A DNA stretch of 64,000 bases from Owenia fusiformis (taxonomy: Eukaryota > Annelida > Polychaeta > Sabellida > Oweniidae). Below, piece by piece: positions 44,925 through 56,225 of this stretch (position 1 is its first letter; every line of letters begins with the position of its first letter). The translations under genes were made by a program, and so were the position numbers. The notes under the pieces were generated by a model, which saw only the letters and a list, made by a program, of their open reading frames with translations, searched no databases and had not been told where the DNA came from. The stretch covers positions 42,315,366-42,379,365 of the forward strand of contig CAIIXF020000001.1 of assembly GCA_903813345.2 (NCBI GenBank), in the 5' to 3' direction.

Positions 44925-46959
44925 CACTGTATGTACAGTGATCGCCTACTATTACAAGTGCGTGATCACAGACTCGACAAGATGCGCAAAATTCGAAATG
45001 TCGGAGGAAAGGTATGTTTGTTCATCTTCTCTTTACCACCTTAATGTCATTTTACCTACAGATGGTATTCCATATGCTGTATAAGAGACTCGGGATTCAT
45101 TTGGTAACAGGATTCAGTGATTGGTTCAACCGAAATACCTGAATTGAGTTGATAAATAAAGCAAAATCTAAAACCCGCCGAACGAAAATGTATATTTCAC
45201 CAAATTTTCTGCTTTTAGATTACCAAAACCACAAAAACCAACATGCCTGTGGTTAATATACATAATACTTAACATTACATGCATATCAGTCGTTCCAACT
45301 CCCCTTCAGTATCGAGTAAGAAGGATGTTCATATGAAAACAATTTATGATCAGCCAAGTGTGTGATTTTACCATGATTGTATATTCCAATGATATGTTCT
45401 TTGCATTTCAGAGTGGTTGGGTTTACATGATTTTACCGTCCTTCATTACGAACTCCTAAATTTCAAATCATTATAAACCACCTTGTAGAACATCATGAAG
45501 AAGAAGAGATGAAGATGAGAAAGATTACTGAAAATAGAGGCAAATTTAGAATGATAACAAGAAATTTCTCTGGAAAATACCAAATGAAGTGAAATCAATA
45601 AATAAACACAGTGGTGAATTTATGACAATTTCAGTGATTGACAATAACTGAATGCAATCATCCAAAATCTCTGATTCAACTGCTACACACTTTGTAGAGT
45701 TTCTCTAAACACGCCCACTGGGCGTTTATTTTGCATTCGTTTACATACAATTCTAAAATTCTCAAGCTAATCACCTACAGACCTTAGTTGAAAATTGATC
45801 AATAAATCTACTGAATATTGAACTTTAGAGGAGCTTTCGCTTATATCTGTCAGTTATATGACCCAAGTTAGCCACCTCGTGGTGAACCTGAGAACTGACT
45901 ATTGGCATCTACTGAAGGTTATTACGTCATTACATTTTTAATATAAATTATTGGTACCTTGCTGCAAAATAATGATTTAACTCCCCAATGAAGTAGAAAG
46001 TGTACAATTCAGATTTTATATTTTATACGTTTATTATGAGACCCCATGTCCAAAACAGGCGCAAACATGACAATGGGTGATACAGTGACATGCATTTTCA
46101 TTCATAATTTATTCAATTCTTGCATTACAATTCGACAATCGTCTTGGATGCCAAGGTGTAAAGTTCTCATACCTTGGAATCAGAGGGTAAAATAAATGGA
46201 CTGAAATGGGACTTTAAAAAACTGTTCCACTTATAATGTGTTACGCTTCAAGAGGTGTTTCACTTAGCAGGTTCTACTGTGCAGTATACATATCATATGA
46301 TGGTAATGTATTCAAACCTAGGGAGAAAAACAAAATGTACGCACACACAATGACCATTTAATTGACTGAATCAGTGAACAGTGATGTACATGTTTATTTT
46401 GGACATACATTTTGCGATAAACCCCATTTTTCTTCTCTTGAAAAGCATATAGCTATTGGCGTATGGTTTGCTGAAACTCACGCTATAGGCTGATCCATTC
46501 GTTTCTGTGTTAAAATATTTATTCCATGTTATTTAAGAGGAAACGTGAATTTCATCATGGTTAAATGGAAGCCCAAGACCCTACCTAAGTATAAAAAATC
46601 AAAGAGAGTAAAAATGTTCTATTGTTTTTGATATTTTTGAGCTTTTTAAATAAAATAACACATATTATATCGCATTTATATCTTTACATCGTAAAATCAA
46701 TAACACTTAGCCGAAAGGGATTTTTTAGTACAATAAAGCATTGAATATATATATACGAAAAATGGTCAAACTGATATATATTTCTCAAATCATATGGGTG
46801 TTCTTGTGCTTACAAAACCTAATTGAATCACCGATAGCCTGTAATATAAACACAAATAAACCTTTCAAAATAACCGTTACAAAATATTTGAATTTTGCGC
46901 ATCTTGTCGAGTCTTTGATCACGCACTTGTAATAGTAGGCGATCACTGTACATACAGTG
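44925..46959. mobile_element. 2.03-kb element with 70-bp TIRs and 5-bp ATATA duplication
   Basis: The left end 44925-44994 and the right end 46890-46959 are reverse complements over 70 bp with one or two mismatches. Each begins CACTGTATGTACAGTG, which is itself a hairpin, then 'atcgcctactattacaagtg' and 'cgtgatca'. ATATA flanks both sides (44920-44924, 46960-46964). The interior contains no transposase-like frame. The CAC start and 5-bp duplication resemble Transib-type transposons, but this is inference from ends only. Confidence 0.75.
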
Positions 46960-46964
46960 ATATA

Positions 46965-48148
46965 GGATAATCTCTATTTATGTGAACTTCATGGTTATCG
47001 AGTAATGCTACGTATACAGGCATTCCATTTTTTGATTATTGCTGGACAGCTACATCATGTAGCTTACGATATAATCAGTAAAAATCCGCCATAATAATGT
47101 TTAAGTTAGAGTTACGGCTATACATCATTATCAATCATTGTCAGAACCTACATTGTCAAGTACCAGAATGCATTATAATATGATATCTTAATCAGCGAAG
47201 GGTACCCTGCGGTGTCGTTTATTCATTTGGGTCGTCGTTGCTGTTCTTCTAATGCTCCAAGGCATTGTAATTCAAATGTAAAAAATCCATTAATATAGAG
47301 GCTTCATAAATTATATCGCACGTTTGCGTATTTTAAGGGATATAAACAAATACGATGGTTTAGTGAAAATGTGCAAATATCGGATATGTCTTAACGAATT
47401 TCTTGCAGGAGCACGGTTTACATTATCATTGTTTGTGCTGGTTCATTTAATCTGCTTTTCAGTTTAGTTATTAACTGTGTTGAAACATTAAAACTTGTAA
47501 AAACGACTTGGTATACTCCATTGTTCAAAATTGCCGATGACAGCCTGTGATGATGATACTGAAAAATATGTTTCCATATAACATTGTATTTATCAATGTA
47601 TAAACTATTGTTGCGTTTTGTGGATTATGATGGCGGCTTTGCGAACGGATGTTGACCCTTTGAGTTGCCTATGGACTTCGAGACTGGATTTTATCTATCC
47701 CACATCGTTTGAGACTGAATACTCTGTCTTTTATGAGTGCTAGTATCTACAACTGTTTTTGATGTTATGAGTATTGGCTATCATTTTTTTCAATTTTTCT
47801 TCAACATGTATTGTAATGACTTCAGTATGAATGAAAAGTCCCTTGGTGTTCTGGTCCTAGATTGTGATATTGGTTCTCGATTGAAGGGGGGTGTTAGACA
47901 TTGTTTCTTTTCACGTTTGATTATGGTTTTGGGATATATAGGGTCTACTTTTCTTATGACAGATTTACGTCTTACAGTTCCACTTCTAGTTGGGTTTCTT
48001 TAAAGTTTTTAGTCACCCTTCCCTTTGGCATTTGTGCTTATATATTTACATATGTTTTATAGTGTTATTTAGTAAACTGATCTTTGTGGTGTTTGCAAAG
48101 GTTTTTGATACATTGAAATATGTATTATTGGTATGATATTTACCATTA
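46965..48148. other. Unassigned region
   Basis: An 88-codon frame at 47737-48003 (+) is hydrophobic with no recognised domain. The small hairpin AGCTACATCATGTAGCT lies at 47049-47065. Confidence 0.3.
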
Positions 48149-48432
48149 TTATATCACTATCTAGCTAGCGACAGTATGATTGGTCAAAACCGGGTCACAT
48201 GTCGTGGGATATCTGGCGATATTCAATGGCATTGCTAATCAGATAAGACAACCGTGAGATATCTAGCGATATCCCACGCTCCCGGGAATTTTCAAAGAAT
48301 TTGTTTTCGTTCAGTGTAAATAATTTAGTTCAGTGTAAGTAAAAATGGCAGACGAACGAGTAGATTCGTAAAAATATCTGAAGACTTAATGACTTAATAA
48401 TATTAGGGATGTTTAGCTAGACAGTGATATAA
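48149..48432. mobile_element. 284-bp element with 19-bp TIRs
   Basis: TTATATCACTATCTAGCTA (48149-48167) and its complement with one mismatch (48414-48432). Inside is a second inverted pair, 'gtgggatatct' near 48203 and 'gatatcccac' near 48267. Non-coding; MITE-like. Confidence 0.65.
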
Positions 48433-48438
48433 TAAAAC

Positions 48439-48571
48439 AAATATTTCACTTTATTTTCGGTGAATACCTGTAGCACTTTCACAAGGTGATATTCCACTTG
48501 CCCTTCGGGCTTCGTGAAATATCACTTGTGAAAGATGTACAGGTATTCACCTCAATAGAGTGAAATATTTG
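48439..48571. repeat. Long hairpin, ~55-bp arms
   Basis: The left arm (CAAATATTTCACTTTATTTT, 'cggtgaatacctgta', 'cactttcaca') pairs with the right arm across a 20-nt loop containing CCCTTCGGGC. It immediately follows the 284-bp TIR element. DNA of this form is typical of foldback elements. Confidence 0.75.
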
Positions 48572-48702
48572 TTCAATATTCTTTACTTCTATGAATGTGT
48601 GAATAATATAACAGATGGGATATGACGGAATGTAGGTCGGAATAAAATTGAATTAAAATATATATTGTCTTCTTGGTGAAATGCCAATACATTAACCATT
48701 TA

Positions 48703-49325
48703 TTTCACTATACATATGATGCCAACCACAAGAGAAATCTGTAAAAACTTCCCCAAATCACCAAATTCGATCAAAAATGTTTATTTTCACTTTTTTAATA
48801 CTCAGCCAAATTGTATTTACTAAAATAAAATTTCTAAAAAAAGTTAATGTTTAATTTCTGCAAAACACACATTTTTACCCCAAAACACATTTTGACACCT
48901 ATTTCTTCTTGTTAAATCTCTGTCAGCATCAATTAAGAAACCATCATTTACCTTTCAATTAGTAAACATTAATTGCCTACTCGTCAAAAATATGTCATTA
49001 TATTTTCAATGCACTGATTTTGGTCTACATTCATTTCACTATATGCCAACCACAAGAGAAATCTCTAAAATCGATCAAAAATGGTTTATTTTCACTTATC
49101 CATAGTTAACCAGATTGTATCTACTAAAATACAATTTCTAAATTAAAAAAAATTCTGCAAAAACACATCTTTTTACCCAAAAACACATTTTGATACATAT
49201 TTCGTCTTGTTAAATCTCAGTATTAATTAAGGAGCCATTTTCCTTTCAATTAGTAAACATGACTTGCCTGGTCGTCAAAATATAAGATGTTATTATATTT
49301 TCAACGCACTGATTCTAGTCTACTA
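48703..49325 (+). repeat. Two-unit tandem duplication, ~300-325 bp each
   Basis: Unit 1 (48703-49028) and unit 2 (49029-49325) share 'tgccaaccacaagagaaatct', 'gtttattttcac', 'aaacacattttga', 'ttcttgttaaatctc', 'cctttcaattagtaaacat' and 'gcactgatt'. Unit 2 has small deletions. Non-coding. Confidence 0.75.
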
Positions 49326-51189
49326 TTATTTTCTGTTAAATATATTGTATGTGTGTTTCGTTATTTTCGGAGTCTTTCAATGGATTTATTTATGTCAGTT
49401 TATATTTATGCTGTCTAACATGTATATAATTTTGTACTTTTATTATGATGGTGAGATTGGGAACTGTTTACCACTACCTTCTGGCATCTTTGTAATTGCG
49501 TTTCAGAAGTCAAGCTGTGACAGATATCGTCAATTTATAATTTATAGAATTCCCTCTCAATTTTGTCAAATGTGTCGCAATGCAACCATGATACGTTGAT
49601 GACTCCCACCTGAAAACATCTAATAGGCATTAGAATGACAGGAAAATACGGGTTACGTGGAAACATATCAAAAATAGATATAATAGGAATAATTGGACAG
49701 ATTTGTTTCAACAGACCCTGATTGACTAGAAAAACCAAGCAAAACATACCTTATCAAATCACTCATTTTGAACATAACAGTAGTTGAACATAACAGTAGT
49801 ACTAGTACTGCTTCCTTTTGGCAAAATCTACCCCCATGTTGTGACGTGGAGCCATGCTATAAACTCCTTTTCGAGTAAAGGTCTTATGACCACAAGGCAT
49901 TCGATTATGAACTTTCGACCAAATGGTATTTGCGTTATTGAAAAATCATATATGGCCTTAGAAATTTAGAATTCACGTCCATTTTGAATACAGCATTCCT
50001 CCTAAGTACGGACCTATGCCAATCTGGTATCAGAACAGAACATAAACTCTGAAACAAATCTGATATCTGGTACTTGAATGAATCTTTTCAGTCATTCCAT
50101 ATATAAGGAGACATTTAAGGTTCCAAACTTTTGAAAAATGAACTAATCGTTTCATTGCATTCATTTTCAGATTTTGATTTTGTTTTATGTATCCTCTATA
50201 AAATCCCCAAGTTTTGGCATTTTAACTTTTATATATCAAAAGTTGCACTATTTTGAAATTAAGAGGTGTAAAATTATAAAAAGCATATAGTTTAAGATTC
50301 GTTCTCGATACCTCTTTTATTCTATGGAGATTTTAGCTAACTTGATATGCGATGTCTTCCTCTGGTAATCTCTATTCTATAGATCACTAAGAAACAAAAC
50401 TATAAATTGCATTTGGGAAATCACTAATCATTTTAATCAAGAAATAACATAAATTTACGTTGTAATGCATAAATGCAGTCGCTCTCAAAAAAATTGTTTT
50501 ACAAAACGCAACACTGTCATGTATTCTCATGATGTTTAACACAACATGTGAAAAGTTATTTTGGGCATACAATGAAACTGTGGGATTTCGCTTTCAAATC
50601 ATCATATATTTGTATGTGACAAAGACATCTAGTAATAATCAGAAATAAGTTAAACTTGTCAGTGCAAAACAACGTCGCTTAAAGTAAAAATTGACGCAAT
50701 TGTTAATCCACTGAATCTTTCTCGTATATATCCAAAGTCTTAAAACACAAGCTCCTGTCCATTGTATTGTCACCATAAACCATTTTATATCTTTTAATAG
50801 AGATAAAAAATTACTTAAATAATAACGTATCTTAATATCATTATCAAAACATTTTAACTCGATCAATATCATTTATTTATTTGTTTAGAAGAACATAAAC
50901 TCGTGATATGACTAACTACAAACAATAACAACTTCTTAAACAACAAAACATAAAATGCTTCATAGCAGAGGCAATTGCAAATGAAAGAGAACGTCGCTTA
51001 AAGCGGAAATAATGTCAGGTATTCTAATCATCATTATATGTAGTTACAATACTACTGAATAAAATGCAATAAGTTGAAAATCTTGTTATGTGTTAGTTTT
51101 TGTATAATATTGAAAATAAAAATCATAAATTGACCCAGTGACCCAGTTGTCTGTTGGACGGGGCTCGCCATATTTCCCTCAGAGACCCG
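49326..51189. other. Unassigned AT-rich region
   Basis: Several short frames (for example 49264-49599, rich in Tyr, Phe and Ile) have no domain and follow base composition. A phrase 'aacgtcgcttaaag' occurs near 50670 and 50990. Confidence 0.35.
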
Positions 51190-51259
51190 GATGTAGACCG
51201 GAAGTGTGACGTTTCTGCGACCTGAGCCGCCATCTTGAAAGCATTCACAACAAAGGAAA
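51190..51259 (+). promoter_or_regulatory. Candidate TATA-less promoter: ETS and YY1 motifs
   Basis: ACCGGAAGTG (51197-51206) is a consensus ETS/GABPA site, TGACG follows at 51207, and GCCGCCATCTTG (51226-51237) is a consensus YY1 element. An ATG follows 22 bases later. This spacing is typical of TATA-less housekeeping promoters and 5' UTRs in animals. The block is clearly more GC-rich than the surrounding DNA. Confidence 0.5.
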
Positions 51260-51343
51260 ATGCCTATGTGTTGTGCGGTAAATTGTTCAAATATTTCCAC
51301 TGATGGAGCTAGACTTGGGATAAGGACTTTAAAAGAAATGCCT
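51260..51343 (+). pseudogene. THAP-like first exon, interrupted
   Basis: The ATG at 51260 opens MPMCCAVNCSNISTDGARLG. 'M-P-x-C-C-A-V-x-x-C-S-N' is the usual beginning of the THAP zinc finger (C-x2-4-C ... C-x2-H), a DNA-binding domain of animal transcription factors and domesticated P-element relatives. The expected W and C-x2-H parts do not follow; the frame enters a TIR element at 51340. Beyond that element (52098 on) the sequence reads KKPKKTDSRRAIRSQKEN, reminiscent of the THAP middle, but then hits a stop. So this is either a disrupted THAP gene or a partly coincidental match. Confidence 0.4.
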
Positions 51344-52097
51344 GAACGACAGTACGACAGTCGGCTGGTGACGGTAGAATTAAAATCTGTCGACAGTACA
51401 AACCAGCTGTCGTTGTCGTGGACCGAATCCCCGGGGAATAGAACACATTTAAAACAGTGTCACTTACTATAGTTTCTGAAAAGTTTCATGCACGGCTTTT
51501 AACAATCAAAGATTCCTACTTATTATTGTCTTGTTTGTCGTCCTATATCTATCCTGGGGTTGTGTTTTTTCTCCCCAATACGGGAAAACATTTTGAATAA
51601 AGAATTTTCCAATTCCGGCATGGAATAAGTAGGGTAATCTGCAGCAGTTTCGTTTTTGCTTCAACTCTTCACGCATGCCTAGTAGTTTGAAATAATTTAC
51701 AAGTGAGCATGTGTTTTTGGAATTAAGCCAATCAAATTATTCATTCTAATGCGCATGAACTAGATTCCGAATCAAGAGGAACTGGCGCAGTGCCTCAAAT
51801 GCTGAAATCGCTCTTCAAAAGCTCTTCAAAATAGATTGGTGAATAAAAATGAATAACAACTGAAGTTACATTGGTTTATTTAGTTCGATGTCAGGATATT
51901 TCAAGTAAGTACTGATTATATAGACGCTACAGTGATGATGGTTCTAGACACACGGGGCAAGTTGTTTTAGCTGATATTCTCCTCAAACGGCGTAGATTGA
52001 ACACAATTTTACTTCCGGGTTTACCCACGACAGTTTACTAACGGCAACAGAAATAACACTGTCGTTATCGACAATGGAATCTCACTGTCGTTCGGGC
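51340..52097. mobile_element. 758-bp TIR element with ACGACAGT repeats
   Basis: GCCTGAACGACAGT (51340-51353) faces ACTGTCGTTCGGGC (52084-52097), 13 of 14 matched. ACGACAGT or ACTGTCGT recurs several times inside each end. The middle is non-coding, with AATAAAG near 51597. It interrupts the THAP-like frame. Confidence 0.5.
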
Positions 52098-52235
52098 AGT
52101 TGCCATACCATACATATTCTCTCACAAGAAACCAAAGAAAACGGATTCAAGGCGAGCAATCCGGTCCCAAAAAGAGAACTGAACCAGGCCATGTGCCGGC
52201 TAGGTCGACGCCATTTTGAAAGAAAATTTTGAATT

Positions 52236-52280
52236 GTATCGTATCGTATCGTATCGTATCGTATCGTATCGTATCGTATG
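52236..52280 (+). repeat. (GTATC)n microsatellite
   Basis: Eight full GTATC units and one GTATG. Read on the minus strand it follows ATTAAAGACATACGATACG, so it could be the pentamer tail of a minus-strand LINE whose body I cannot recognise. Confidence 0.9.
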
Positions 52281-52820
52281 TCTTTAATAGCTTTATAACT
52301 TAATACCATATTTGTGAAATAAATATAACATACTAGGTCTACGAGCCTTTAAATTGTTTGTTGTCTACTGTAAATACAACAGAAATACACCTCCATGGTG
52401 ATCGAAATGACGAACCTTGCGTCATCGATCGCGATCATTCATGACGGGGAATACATTATCAGTTCTGCCTTATATTTATAACAGAGTGTCAAAAATCCAA
52501 TTAATATCTGCCATTCGTCATTTTATTAAATAAAAGATCCGAATATGTTTAATCTTCAAGCAAAACGATCGAGAGATAATTGATTGTCAACATAAAATTA
52601 ACGCATTTTCCTGTCATGTCGGTAACCAACGTTCACGAGTTGGTCAGTTTTTGGTTTTGATTGGCACTTTGGGAGTTAATTCTATGAATTGTGAGTATTG
52701 ATGTGAACATGGTCATGTTTTTCTCGAACAGGTGATGTCATATTATAGTATGTCAATATGCCAAATACATAGTCAAAATCTTCAAATTGCTCCATTTTCT
52801 TGTTAAGAAGTTCGTAATAT
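52281..52820. other. Unassigned spacer
   Basis: No gene or repeat end recognised. Confidence 0.3.
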
Positions 52821-52827
52821 TTTTCAA

Positions 52828-52925
52828 TGTGGCCGCCCCGCTACAATTGCGCATGCGCATTTTTCGGGCCAATCAGAATGCTGGAATTTGTCGAGTCGCA
52901 GTGACGCCGCTCATGAATATTCATA
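52828..52925. promoter_or_regulatory. Candidate promoter: NRF-1 palindrome and CCAAT box
   Basis: TGCGCATGCGCA (52848-52859) is a perfect NRF-1 binding palindrome, followed by CCAAT at 52869-52873 in GGGCCAATCAG. 'gtggccgccccg' lies just upstream and 'cagtgacgccgctcatg' just downstream. NRF-1 and CCAAT sites in a GC-richer island often mark TATA-less, sometimes bidirectional, promoters. I cannot identify the transcript it would drive. Confidence 0.4.
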
Positions 52926-53337
52926 GGTAGGTTATGGCGACCTCCATAACCCAGGTGAAGATCCAATACCTCAATACCTCATATCTGCCGATGCATTAGA
53001 AGATCGTCGCTCATACCGGGGTCATGTTTTTGATTATAGACTTATTATTCTGATGAATCATAGTTTTTACTTGAGGTTATTATCCCTTTAAATCTAAGAC
53101 ATCCGTTCCTTTACAAATGTCAAATGTTTACTTCACTGGAATAAGGCTTTAACCAACGTTTTCACTAGATGTGCTCCACTTTTGCAAGATCAATTGTATG
53201 TCACTGGCGGCGATTTTCATCATCTTATTTCAATTGTTTTCCATTTAGCTCAGCACGGGGCACATAGTATCGTCTTCTTCTCAATACGTTCCTTTTCAAG
53301 GTATTTTTGACCCTCGATTCTTTTCTTTCTTTCTCTA

Positions 53338-54308
53338 CAGTGCGTATCAAAAAAACAACGCAACAGATTGTTATCTTGGAAAAGCACAAAACCAGTGATA
53401 ACAGCATTGATTTCATTCAATGCACCATAAAGCCATGTACCTCCTCTTTACAATGATACAGATATTTGGTCATGTTTGGGTGAGTAATCATTCCATTTGC
53501 AAAGTGGGCCAAGATTAGCTTCGGGCCAAGTTATAAACATTGTAAAAGTCAGTGTACGGAGCCCGATGCAATATTGGACGAAAACATAAAACCAATGCTG
53601 ACTGCATCCTTTTAATTCAATGTACCAAAAAGCCAAATTACTCCTCTTTGCAATGGAATATCATTCATTCACAGGGAGTCATCTCTGACCGAATAATAAT
53701 TAATTTTGCAAAATTCAACTTGGACCCAAGTTTAAAACATTGCAAAAGTCAGTACAAGGGGCATAGGGGCTATTGGAAGAAGGTGTGACAGGTATGGCAT
53801 AGACAGTAAAGTGTTCATACTCATACTCTTGCAAGAATACATCCTAAACCCTTCCAAATTACCACCACTTCCTTGCACATAAAGATGCGCTCATCTGTCC
53901 ACGTTATGCATGGTTCAGCCCTGAATCATGTGTGGGTTAAAGCAAAGAAAAGCAGCCCATGGGCAAATCTTTCTCGAGGTTTTGCAATATCTGGTGGAGG
54001 AATTGTGAACACAGATGCTCCTGAGATAGCTCCAAAAGAAAAAGTCACAACAATTAAAGGGGAACTTCCATTGGCACTTAGCCCTTGCACTGATTTTTTC
54101 AATATCTAAAACTTGGCGCAGAGCCGATTTTGACCCACTGTGCAAATGGAAGGATTTCTCACCCAACCATTACCACATGTGAATGAATGACATATCATTG
54201 CAAAGAGGAGAGACATGGCTTTGTGGTACATTAAATGAAATTGATGTAGTCCTTACTAGTTATGTGATTTTACGAGATAACAACTTGTTGCGTTTTTTAT
54301 ACGCCCTG
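53338..54308. mobile_element. 971-bp Tc1/mariner-like non-autonomous element
   Basis: The ends are CAGTGCGTATCAAAAAAAC (53338 on) and the complement of CAGGGCGTATAAAAAACGC (to 54308), with TA on both sides (53336-53337, 54309-54310). The arms continue inward about 230 bp with 'gttgttatct', 'aagccatgt', 'cctcctctttacaatgata' and 'tccatttgcaaagtgggcc'. A second copy of the arm sequence in direct orientation (53600-53770) shows internal duplication. The TA target and CAG start fit the Tc1/mariner superfamily. There is no transposase. Confidence 0.7.
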
Positions 54309-54310
54309 TA

Positions 54311-55680
54311 TAATTCTTTTGAATTTCTGCTTTAGTCTTGGCCATATTCTGCAACAAATATTGTGAATTCCCGGGCTAGTTACCACTATTAAGACAAAAA
54401 TAAAACAAGTATTAAGCGACGTTATCAAAAGCAACGTACCTTAATTGATATAAAACTCAAGTCGTATGTGATTTGAGAAAAAGGTGGACATCATGTTTTA
54501 ACAATGACCAATTAAGTTGTTTATTTAGAATATCTTTCAACCGAATCGGGATATCCTAGATCTTTGATTAACCAGCTTTGCTTGGGCAAAAGATACGGGG
54601 TGTTGTAGTTACGCGATTGCTGTATTATTTATTATTTATTATATGATTATTAGGAAGAAATCCCATTTCCTTTGACTGCAAATAAAGTATGGCGTATCAT
54701 GAGATCACGTGCATCTCCTCCTCTTGAGTTAACAGCATTTATTGCTGAGTTATCAACTAATTATTATTTCGCACTTTCCGTAACGTACCTTATTGCCACG
54801 TACATGAGGAAAACTCTTTACATGTTTCAATAAAGCAATATAACAGAGCGAACAAAGGTAATGAGCACATTCTATTGAATGTCCGCCTTGTCATATTCAA
54901 GAATTTTTTTACTAATTCCATCAAGATATTACAAAATGTTGGAAAATGTTGTAACGTACCTTAAAATCCTTATCTTTTGAATTGAAAAATGACACATTTA
55001 TGACCTATAACTTTTGTTCTGGATAGAGTACAGTTTTTAAACTTTGCATGCATTTTGATAAATCATTTTCTGATAAAATATCACTCTGGGTTAAACATTT
55101 AAGTGATTCGTGCATGCATTCTCTAGAAATTGAAATATCTAAAGTGGCATTTTAGAAAAAACTGGCGACATGGTTTCCGGGCATTTGATTATTATGTTGG
55201 AAAGGATTAAATTTCGTGAAACGTTGGTACCCACAGGTATCTTTTCAGGAAGTTTGGATGTTCTGTGTTTTGGTGTTCTGAAATCTATAACTACTTCAGT
55301 TATGCTTATAAAACATCACTATGCACTCTGGCGACATAACGTACCTGAGGAATTTGTCATCAAATTAAGTTACTCACTTACTACCAAACAATTAAAATTT
55401 GCTGTTTGATTGGTGGTTGTACAAGTGAGTATTGGTCCTAAGTAGATGTTCTTAAAAAGTTTCTATATAAATCTATAAACGCTTGAGAAAAAACCCTTGG
55501 CGACACGAATGTCTGCTTATATATGGAATGACTGTTTTCAAGAAATAAAGCAGCCATTTTTAATCCAGCTGTCATTTTGGAAATTCGATCCTCATCTATG
55601 TCCCCAAGACACCAGTATATTAAATTTGAACCCAATCTGTCAAATTAAATGTGGTCTTTGGGTTATCATTGATTACATTT
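54311..55680. other. Unassigned, with recurring TAACGTACCTTA
   Basis: AACGTACC(T) occurs near 54433, 54782, 54953 and 55339, three times followed by TTA. No gene recognised; the 79-codon frame at 55170 contains one of these words and lacks a domain. Confidence 0.35.
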
Positions 55681-55699
55681 ACAAAGATTAATGACGGCC

Positions 55700-56225
55700 A
55701 GTCTGAAAAGAGCGGTTATATTGAGATTGCCTACACTTGAGTAGAGGTCCTTTGCCCATAAGACATTGGCCTATAGAATTTAAATGAAATTCCAAAACCT
55801 TGTTAAATTATCAAAATGACATTTTGGGCAGCAATATTGGAAATCCCATCTCCAGCAGAGTTCCTATGCCAAAAATGCATCAGCTTATAAAACGTATATT
55901 GAGAATCCCCACACTTGAGTAAAGGAAAGGTCAGTTGCCTTTAAGACCACTGGCCCATAGATTTGGGATTATATTCTAAAACCTTGTTTAATTATCAAAA
56001 TTACATTTTAATGAAAATGGCGGCCATTTTAAAATGAGCTGCCATATTGAAAATTCCATCCCGAGCAGAGGTGCTATGCAAAAATGCACCAGCCATATAA
56101 AACTTGAGTTAAATCCGTCAAATGGTATTTGAGTTCTTGTCCGGACAGACAAAAGAACAAACGGATTGACGACGGTCGACTACTCTATATCCCCCTCGAA
56201 CGATATTACCCGGAAGTCTAAACCA
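55700..56225 (+). repeat. Degenerate tandem repeat, ~180-bp period
   Basis: Blocks near 55720 and 55897 share 'tattgaga', 'cacacttgagtaaagg', 'gcccatag', 'aaaaccttgtt' and 'aattatcaaaat'. A third block has 'aaaatggcggccattttaaaatg'. It ends in 'ggacagacaaaagaac' and 'cggattgacgacgg', a phrase style seen at the edges of similar arrays. Non-coding. Confidence 0.55.

Noticed and set aside
49264-49599. 111-codon hydrophobic frame
   Set aside because: Tyr/Phe/Ile-rich composition is expected from AT-rich DNA; it overlaps the tandem duplication and has no domain.
52201-52309. Minus-strand ATG after AAAATGGCG as a second gene start
   Set aside because: The frame stops after a few codons and then runs into the TIR element; the YY1-like context alone is weak.
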